A stretch of DNA of 10,004 nt from Treponema sp. UBA2869 (GTDB lineage: Bacteria; Spirochaetota; Spirochaetia; Treponematales; Treponemataceae), in contig DEEV01000134.1 in NCBI GenBank assembly GCA_002350445.1, forward strand, positions 23,225 to 33,228. Direction: 5' to 3'. Below the pieces are notes generated by a model, which saw only the letters and a list, made by a program, of their open reading frames with translations, was not told the origin of the DNA and searched no databases. The translations under genes were made by a program, and so were the position numbers. Of the stretch, positions 5,225 through 10,004 are shown piece by piece (within the stretch, counting starts at the first letter, position 1; the number at the start of each line of letters is the position of its first letter).

Positions 5225-5896
5225 TTAATTTATGTAAAGTTTTTCCCTTTCAATATACTCAAAAACAGAAACCGGTACAAGATATCTAAAACTGTTGCCG
5301 GCAGCAGCCCTGAATCTTATTTCTGTGGAAGAAACCGGAATTTCCGGGAAATCTGCAATTTTACAAGGATACCCGAATTCTTCAAGCGTAAATTTCTTTT
5401 TAAAATCACCTTCATAACTGTTTGACGGTATATTTTTTATTTTTTCATCAGAAAGATTTTCTGCACGCGCTGTAACAACTTCGGCCCGAGGGAAAATAAT
5501 AAAATCAGCTAAAGAAGCAATTTTATCAGGATTTTTCCACTTATAAAATTCCGAGGCAATTTCTTCGCCCATAACAAGCGCAAATTTTCCATCAAGAACT
5601 TTTTCAAACTTTGTTTTAAGATATTCAAGAGTGTCGCAGGTATATGAAACACCGCCACGCTTTATTTCACAGTCTTCAGCTTCAAAAGCTCCGTTTCCAT
5701 CGGCTGCGCAAAAAGCCTTTATCATTCCAAGCCGATGTTCTGCAGAAATACATCCTGCAATTTCCTTGTGAGGAGCAATAAAAGTTGGGACAAACAGCAC
5801 TTTATCATAGCCGTATTCCTTTACAAGAGTTTCAGCAACCGTTGCATGCCCTATATGAAGAGGATTAAAGCTTCCACCGAAAACTGCAATTTTCAT
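5225..5896 (-). CDS. nadD: Nicotinate-nucleotide adenylyltransferase
   Basis: NadD joins nicotinate mononucleotide and ATP to give deamido-NAD and pyrophosphate, a late step of NAD synthesis in the cytoplasm. The nucleotidyltransferase signature GGSFNPLHIGH (7-17, with H14 and H17) and the C-terminal SSTEIR (189-194) that contacts ATP are both intact. KVLFVPTFIAPHKE (32-45) and YTCDTLEYLK (85-94) are also typical. The 223-residue length is slightly above the usual 190-215. An in-frame TAG directly before the ATG fixes the start. The ribosome site AGGAG overlaps the obg stop codon but is 12 nt from the ATG, longer than ideal, so expression may depend on obg translation. Confidence 0.95.
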   Translation of the reverse strand: MKIAVFGGSFNPLHIGHATVAETLVKEYGYDKVLFVPTFIAPHKEIAGCISAEHRLGMIKAFCAADGNGAFEAEDCEIKRGGVSYTCDTLEYLKTKFEKVLDGKFALVMGEEIASEFYKWKNPDKIASLADFIIFPRAEVVTARAENLSDEKIKNIPSNSYEGDFKKKFTLEEFGYPCKIADFPEIPVSSTEIRFRAAAGNSFRYLVPVSVFEYIEREKLYIN

Positions 5897-5911
5897 CTAA
5901 ACAGACAGCTC

Positions 5912-7036
5912 CTATTGTTCGCTTCCTGGATACTGAACATCATCATCATCAAAATCAAAGCCATTTCTGTCTGACATAAAAGAATTCTGCTTTTCCTGAG
6001 CTTTCTTTTCTTCTATAACCTCTCGCAGACCATTTTTATTAACAAGCTCAATGATTGAATGCTGAGCATCTTTCATTCCACGGCCCATCATAACAGAAAC
6101 AGGAATTACTTTTGTAGCAGGTTCAAATTTTTTAAGTTTATCCTGAACTTCTACAGCGCGCTCAAAAGCACCTTCCACGTCAATTTTGTTGCATAAAACA
6201 ATACGAGGCTTTTCCATAAGTTCATCAGAATAATTCTTAAGTTCATTGCACAAAGTTTCGTAAGCACTAAGATAATTATCGTCTGAACAATCAATCATAA
6301 AAATAAGGCAGGATGTTCGCGTAATATGTTTAAGAAAAGTATCGCCAAGACCTAAACCTTCGGACGCTCCTTCGATAATTCCAGGAATATCTGCAATTAT
6401 AATATCGCTTTCTTCATCAACACGAAGAACTCCAAGATTCGGGATAATGGTTGTAAAAGGATATGGAGCGATTTTTGGACGAGCATTTGTAAAATATGTA
6501 AGTAAAGATGATTTTCCTGCATTTGGAAAACCAACAAGGCCAACGTCCGCCATTATGGAAAGTTCAAGCTTTAAGAAACGGATTTCACCTTTTTGTCCAG
6601 GATTTGCATGTCGCGGAGCCTGATTTGTAGAACTTTTAAAATGAACATTTCCCCAGCCGCCATTTCCACCTTTCAGAAAAACAAATCTTTCGTCACCTTT
6701 TGCAGTAGAAAAATCATAAATAACTTCATCAGTTTCTGCATCTCGGATTGTTGTTCCCGGAGGTACTGGAATTACACAATCTTCTCCATCAGCACCAAAT
6801 CTATTCCATCCCTGTCCGTCTCCACCATTTCTTGCTTTAAAGCAATGCTTATGACGAAGATTAGCAAGTGTCCTTAAATTACGTTTTACACAAAAAATAA
6901 TGTCACCGCCCTTACCACCGTCGCCACCGTTAGGACCGCCATGAGGAATATACTTTTCGCGACGGAAAGCAACACAACCGTTTCCGCCATTTCCAGAGCG
7001 AACTTCTATAACCGCTTCATCTGCAAAACCTATCAT
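5912..7036 (-). CDS. obg: GTPase Obg/CgtA
   Basis: Obg is a ribosome-associated GTPase needed for large-subunit assembly and linked to the stringent response. From ATG 7036 it has 374 residues: the glycine-rich Obg fold (1-160, with GNGGNGC, GGPNGGDGGKGG and GGNGGWGN), then the G domain with G1 GFPNAGKSS (169-177), G2 TT (195-196), G3 DIPG (216-219), G4 NKID (283-286) and G5 near SV (314-315). The frame is open 35 codons further upstream, but MIGFADEAVIEV is the family N terminus and has GGAG 6 bases before it, whereas the upstream codons run through the rpmA terminator. There is no large C-terminal Obg domain; the tail ends in an acidic stretch DFDDDDVQ (361-368). It heads the operon with nadD, yqeK, lcp and rsfS. 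Confidence 0.95.
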   Translation of the reverse strand: MIGFADEAVIEVRSGNGGNGCVAFRREKYIPHGGPNGGDGGKGGDIIFCVKRNLRTLANLRHKHCFKARNGGDGQGWNRFGADGEDCVIPVPPGTTIRDAETDEVIYDFSTAKGDERFVFLKGGNGGWGNVHFKSSTNQAPRHANPGQKGEIRFLKLELSIMADVGLVGFPNAGKSSLLTYFTNARPKIAPYPFTTIIPNLGVLRVDEESDIIIADIPGIIEGASEGLGLGDTFLKHITRTSCLIFMIDCSDDNYLSAYETLCNELKNYSDELMEKPRIVLCNKIDVEGAFERAVEVQDKLKKFEPATKVIPVSVMMGRGMKDAQHSIIELVNKNGLREVIEEKKAQEKQNSFMSDRNGFDFDDDDVQYPGSEQ

Positions 7037-7092
7037 AAAGTCTCCATCGGTGGATAAACTTCGACAGTCTGTGTAACCGCGCCGATACCACC

Positions 7093-7127
7093 AAAAAAAA
7101 AGCCCGGCGAACATTGTCAAACCGGGC
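7093..7127 (-). terminator. Intrinsic terminator between rpmA and obg
   Basis: On the minus strand, GCCCGG (7127-7122) and CCGGGC (7107-7102) pair around a 14-base loop and are followed by nine U residues (7101-7093). It should end most rplU-rpmA transcripts before obg. Since obg has no strong promoter after it, either some read-through or a promoter overlapping the terminator must supply the downstream operon. Confidence 0.88.
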
Positions 7128-7133
7128 ATTATA
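7128..7133 (-). promoter_or_regulatory. Possible -10 box for the obg operon, overlapping the terminator
   Basis: The minus strand has a perfect TATAAT (7133-7128) immediately before the terminator's first stem arm. Initiation about 7 nt downstream (near 7121) would omit that arm, so this RNA could not form the terminator. No matching -35 box is seen, only an inverted repeat TTCAG-N6-CTGAA just upstream, which keeps confidence low. Confidence 0.35.
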
Positions 7134-7150
7134 TTCAGCAAGAACTGAAC

Positions 7151-7405
7151 TTATTTTGCAGCTTCAACAGAAACAACTTTGCGGTTATTTCTTTCACCGT
7201 AAACTACTTTACCGTCTGAAACAGCAAACAAGCTGTCATCACCGGCTTTCATTACGTTTTTACCAGGATGGAACTTTGTTCCGCGCTGCTTTACAATAAT
7301 TGAACCAGCTGTTACTGATTCACCGGCATATTTTTTAATACCCAAATTCTTTGGATTTGAATCGCGTCCGTTTTTTGCACCAGATCCACCACGTGTTCTT
7401 CCCAT
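7151..7405 (-). CDS. rpmA: 50S ribosomal protein L27
   Basis: The 84-residue product is L27 of the large subunit, whose N terminus reaches toward the peptidyl-transferase centre. The signature GRDSNPKNLGIKKYAGE (13-29) and the following IIVKQRGTKFHPGKNV (36-51) are diagnostic. The mature-type N terminus (MGRTRGGSGAKNG) has no cleavable extension, and there is no Prp protease gene between rplU and rpmA, in contrast to the Firmicutes arrangement; these two facts agree with each other. The start follows rplU by 24 nt, with a GGAG-type ribosome site 6 nt upstream. A terminator lies 24 nt downstream. Confidence 0.97.
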   Translation of the reverse strand: MGRTRGGSGAKNGRDSNPKNLGIKKYAGESVTAGSIIVKQRGTKFHPGKNVMKAGDDSLFAVSDGKVVYGERNNRKVVSVEAAK

Positions 7406-7429
7406 AGTAATCTCCTATTTTAACGTATA

Positions 7430-7744
7430 TTAAGCAAGTGTGATTGAATCAACACGAACTTTTGTGTACTGCTGTCTGTGTCCAATAAGACGATGATAAT
7501 CTTTCTTTGACTTGTACTTGAATACCAGAACTTTCTTATCGCGGAAAGAATCTTCAACAACAACAGTTACTTTTGCACCTTTAACATAAGGAGTACCAAC
7601 ACTGATTTTGTCGCCATCGCTTACCAAAAGAACTGTATCAATGTCGATTTTTGAACCCTGTTCAGCATCAAGTTTATCTACAGTAAGAACTGTATCCTTT
7701 TCTGCTTTGTACTGCTTGCCTTTAAATTCAATGGTTGCGTACAT
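7430..7744 (-). CDS. rplU: 50S ribosomal protein L21
   Basis: L21 binds 23S rRNA and sits next to L20 in the large subunit. The 104-residue length, the N terminus MYATIEFKGKQYKAEKDTVL, the VLVFKYKSKKDYHRLIGHRQ region (73-92) and QYTKVRVDSI (92-101) match the family throughout. AGAGGT lies 6 nt before the ATG. It is first in a two-gene operon with rpmA, preceded by a non-coding leader of roughly 120 nt with a possible hairpin, which could serve autogenous control as known for several ribosomal-protein operons. Confidence 0.97.
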   Translation of the reverse strand: MYATIEFKGKQYKAEKDTVLTVDKLDAEQGSKIDIDTVLLVSDGDKISVGTPYVKGAKVTVVVEDSFRDKKVLVFKYKSKKDYHRLIGHRQQYTKVRVDSITLA

Positions 7745-7775
7745 ATAATACCTCTATTAAATTAATTCATTTACA

Positions 7776-7813
7776 GACGCCCTGTGCAGCGGAATAAGGA
7801 AACAGAATCCGTC
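7776..7813 (-). promoter_or_regulatory. Possible structured leader of rplU-rpmA
   Basis: On the minus strand, GACG (7813-7810) pairs with CGTC (7779-7776), and inside this CTGT (7805-7802) pairs with ACAG (7785-7782), giving a two-part hairpin with an asymmetric internal loop. Upstream are near-direct repeats GCCGGTCTTTG and GCCAGTCTTTTG (about 7838-7815). It lies about 30 nt before the rplU start. A ribosomal-protein binding site is possible; I do not recognise a described leader family. Confidence 0.35.
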
Positions 7814-7868
7814 CTGCAAAAGACTGGCACAAAGACCGGCTTGCGGTATAAAACGGGGATTAAACACC

Positions 7869-7897
7869 ACTACACCCAAAGTCTAAATACGTATCAA
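7869..7897 (-). promoter_or_regulatory. Candidate promoter of rplU-rpmA
   Basis: TTGATA (7897-7892, five of six), 17 bp, then TGTAGT (7874-7869, four of six) on the minus strand would start transcription near 7862, about 118 nt before the rplU ATG. The region 7745-7953 has no gene; apart from this and the leader hairpin only a weak AAATGC/GCATTT pair is seen near the permease end. Confidence 0.35.
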
Positions 7898-7953
7898 AAA
7901 ATATATCAGAAATGCCTTTTTTATGCAATAGCGCATTTTTCATTTTTAAGAAA

Positions 7954-8766
7954 TCACGAGCCAGTTCCGTCATATTTTCTGGCGCCATAAATCCAGAACT
8001 TGCAGCTTAAGAAAAAGAAAATAAGTCCAATTAACGGCGAGAGCCACGATAGCAGAGGAACATTATCAGAACGAAGCAACACAAGAGAAGGATAAAAAGC
8101 AATAAAGGCAATTGGAATTACAAAAGTAAAAATAAACCTGAATACCGTATTAAAAATACTTGCAGGATATTTTGCATAATCCTTAAATCTGAACATAATA
8201 ACCATAATATAGCCGGAATTCTGAATCCAAAAGCAGGTTGCAGCAGCAAAATTCATAATAGAAATCATAAAAAGAGAAGCGGCAAGCAGAAACAGCACAG
8301 TCTGAGCGACGGTTATAAAAGTTACAGGAATTGCAAGGTGATTCCAGGCATAAATTAAAGTTCCAAGCCCAAAGCAGAATTGTCCGATTCCCTTTACATC
8401 AAAAACTTCCGAAACAAAATAGAAGAAAATGTTTACAGGTCTGAAGCAGTATTTTATAAAATCACCGGATTTTACCATCATGCGCAAATTCCAGTTATTG
8501 TCAAAAAAGCACTGTAAAGGAGTAAGCGCAATAAGCGAAAATCCATACATAAACAGCATTTCGTACATAGTCCAGCCATTAATCGAAGGAAAATTGCTGA
8601 ACAGAATATAAAAAGTTACAAATCCGACAATATTTGAAATTATCATTCCTAAATTTGAAATAATAAAATCAGCACGATAACTCATTTTACTTTTCAAGTC
8701 CTGAATCAGGATTTTTCTATATAGCTTAAGGTAAAACTTTAAGCCTCTTTTCTCTGTAAAAAACAT
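7954..8766 (-). CDS. ABC-2 type transporter permease (second subunit)
   Basis: A 270-residue integral membrane protein with about six hydrophobic segments (roughly 34-56, 66-86, 128-145, 148-175, 208-232 and 241-260). It matches the uncharacterised ABC-2 permease family COG3694: the family landmarks KSGDFIKYCFRPVN (99-112), YAKYPASIF (197-205) and the C-terminal WIYGARKYDGTGS (258-270) are clear. With the preceding permease and ATPase it should form an exporter; the substrate cannot be told. The start chosen is ATG 8766, with GGAGG at 8-nt spacing; an ATG at 8781 overlaps that ribosome site and is unlikely. It begins 4 nt after the stop codon of the previous permease. Confidence 0.88.
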   Translation of the reverse strand: MFFTEKRGLKFYLKLYRKILIQDLKSKMSYRADFIISNLGMIISNIVGFVTFYILFSNFPSINGWTMYEMLFMYGFSLIALTPLQCFFDNNWNLRMMVKSGDFIKYCFRPVNIFFYFVSEVFDVKGIGQFCFGLGTLIYAWNHLAIPVTFITVAQTVLFLLAASLFMISIMNFAAATCFWIQNSGYIMVIMFRFKDYAKYPASIFNTVFRFIFTFVIPIAFIAFYPSLVLLRSDNVPLLSWLSPLIGLIFFFLSCKFWIYGARKYDGTGS

Positions 8767-8770
8767 AAAA

Positions 8771-9580
8771 CTAACCTCCATTTACCGTAATTTTTTTTAA
8801 TGAAACGCTCCAGAATGCAGAACCGGCTAAATATAAAATTAAACACCACGCCAGCTGAAGCAAAAGCATATGTGCCAATCCGCTTTGAATAGTATAGCCG
8901 GGCTTTTGAAGCAAAATACTGAGCGGTGTATCATAAATACAGCGGAAAGGAAGATACTGAACTATAGTTCGCAACTTTTCCGGAAAAAAAGCGAGAGGAA
9001 TGGAAGCACCTGAAAGCAGCAGAACAATACACTCTTTTACCATATTTATGCCCCATGTTGATTCAGTGTAAAGACATATAGTTGCAACAATCATATCAAT
9101 AGAAAAATTGATATATAAAGCCATAACAACAGAAGCCGCAAAAAAGAAAAGATTTAGGCCCACTGAAATACTTCCATGCGTTAAAAAATTTACAATAACG
9201 AAGGTTGGCAAAAAAGTCAGGAAAAATGACATTATATTTTCGCCAACAAGCGACCAGAAATAATAACGTCTGAAATTCATTGGTTTAAGAAGCCTTAAAA
9301 CTATTGCGCCAGATTGAATTTCACGGCTCATTTCCCACACCAGAAAAACTTCCAGGAAATTAAAAAGTGCGGTAGCAAGTACAAGATAAACCAGCGTATC
9401 ATTTAAAGTCATTCCGTTTACAACATCAGTTCCGGAACTGGCATAAATTGACTTCCATAAGAAATAAATTAAAACCAGATAAACAAGATTTCCAAAAAGT
9501 GTAACAAAGGTTCCAAGTCTATAATGAAGTTTTTCAATCATTCCTAGCCTTGCAAGAGCAAGATATCTTTTTACATTCAT
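8771..9580 (-). CDS. ABC-2 type transporter permease (first subunit)
   Basis: A 269-residue protein with about six membrane spans (roughly 25-45, 60-82, 116-134, 142-171, 181-198 and 236-258) of the ABC-2 permease family COG4587. EIQSGAIVLRLLKPMN (87-102) is the counterpart of the short amphipathic loop in its partner, and IPLAFFPEKL with LPFRCIYDTPL (194-203, 210-220) is typical of the last extracytoplasmic section. ATG 9580 is preferred over GTG 9589 because AGGAG lies 8 nt before the ATG and overlaps the GTG. It starts 14 nt after the ATPase stop codon and ends 4 nt before the next permease, indicating a heterodimeric exporter in one operon. Confidence 0.88.
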   Translation of the reverse strand: MNVKRYLALARLGMIEKLHYRLGTFVTLFGNLVYLVLIYFLWKSIYASSGTDVVNGMTLNDTLVYLVLATALFNFLEVFLVWEMSREIQSGAIVLRLLKPMNFRRYYFWSLVGENIMSFFLTFLPTFVIVNFLTHGSISVGLNLFFFAASVVMALYINFSIDMIVATICLYTESTWGINMVKECIVLLLSGASIPLAFFPEKLRTIVQYLPFRCIYDTPLSILLQKPGYTIQSGLAHMLLLQLAWCLILYLAGSAFWSVSLKKITVNGG

Positions 9581-9594
9581 AAGAAACACTCCTG

Positions 9595-10004
9595 CTATGC
9601 GCTGACACCGCGTGCTGCAGCATTGCCATAAATCTTTTTGATAACTTCTTCTGTAGAAATATCCTGCAGCTGAATATCCTTTACTCCACCGTTTTTCTGA
9701 TAATCAGAAATTACAGACATTACATCGGTTTTAGATTCATCAACAACAATTTCCTTCCAGCCGGAACCTGCAAGATTTAAACGCAAAGTTCTGTATGAAC
9801 CAAAATAATGCTTAAGGTGTTCAATATCGTTATCATAAATCATACTGCCATGGTCAATTATTACAATCCGCTGACACAAAGCATCAACATCTCCCATATC
9901 ATGAGTTGTAAGAATAACAGTTGTCTTTTTTTCTTTATTCAAACCTTTAATTAATTCACGAATTTTTGCCTTCATTGCAACATCAAGACCAATTGTAGGT
10001 TCAT
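9595..10004 (-). CDS. ABC transporter ATP-binding protein (partial, C-terminal part)
   Basis: The frame runs off the right edge of the window, so only about the last 136 residues are seen. The first visible residues, EPTIGLDV, are the end of Walker B (catalytic Glu) and the D-loop; the H-loop follows as TTHDMGDVDALC. Walker A and the signature motif must lie outside. The C-terminal extension (about 75 residues after DNDIEHLK) is beta/alpha and typical of COG4586-type ATPases that work with the two permease families encoded next to it. It would drive export by ATP hydrolysis on the cytoplasmic face. The internal ATG at 9975 is not the start. Confidence 0.92.
   Translation of the reverse strand, partial: EPTIGLDVAMKAKIRELIKGLNKEKKTTVILTTHDMGDVDALCQRIVIIDHGSMIYDNDIEHLKHYFGSYRTLRLNLAGSGWKEIVVDESKTDVMSVISDYQKNGGVKDIQLQDISTEEVIKKIYGNAAARGVSA

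Noticed and set aside
7037..7141. A 35-residue N-terminal extension of Obg from ATG 7141.
   Set aside because: It would be translated through the rpmA terminator, matches nothing in the Obg family, and a good ribosome site stands before ATG 7036.
7900..7936. AAATGC-N17-GCATTT after the permease stop codon as a terminator of the ABC operon.
   Set aside because: Six-base AT-rich stem, long loop and no immediate T-tract on the minus strand; transcription may instead be stopped by other means.
7784..7990. A plus-strand 68-codon frame over the rplU leader.
   Set aside because: No ribosome site, it overlaps the permease 3' end in antisense, and its composition shows no domain.

Overview
The window looks like part of a spirochaete chromosome, most probably a host-associated Treponema. 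This is inferred from the protein sequences (SpoVG, a short L27 that needs no N-terminal processing, an LCP/RsfS/YqeK/NadD/Obg block), from moderately AT-rich DNA and from a lipoprotein signal with a relaxed lipobox. No rRNA or species-specific marker is present, so the genus is an inference.

Most genes lie on the minus strand and read right to left. At the right edge (10004-7954) are the C-terminal part of an ABC ATPase and two ABC-2 type permeases, forming one exporter operon. Next come rplU and rpmA (7744-7151), preceded by a structured leader and followed by a strong intrinsic terminator. Downstream is a tightly packed housekeeping operon, obg-nadD-yqeK-lcp-rsfS (7036-3093), with overlapping or abutting reading frames; it links ribosome assembly and silencing, NAD synthesis and an envelope-type LCP protein. 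A bidirectional terminator (3039-3068) closes it.

The centre (about 1500-3070) is a small region of different character. Two genes run on the plus strand: an XRE-type regulator and an extremely acidic 94-residue protein of unknown function. Divergent from the regulator is a lipoprotein gene whose frame is interrupted by a stop codon directly after the lipobox cysteine. The intergenic region between regulator and lipoprotein carries two related ATACCAA sites and two inverted repeats, which suggests that the regulator controls itself and its divergent neighbour.

The left part (1502-158) holds ispE, spoVG and tRNA-Gln(UUG), read leftwards from a perfect consensus sigma-70 promoter placed so close to the ispE start that the message should be leaderless, and ended by an intrinsic terminator. 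The extreme left (4-104) is non-coding and holds a row of perfect inverted repeats with similar loops.

No CRISPR array, transposase, phage gene or recognisable defence system is visible. The points most worth a second look are the regulator/lipoprotein/acidic-protein cluster, the leaderless ispE promoter, the LCP protein lacking expected active-site residues, and the hairpin cluster at the left edge.
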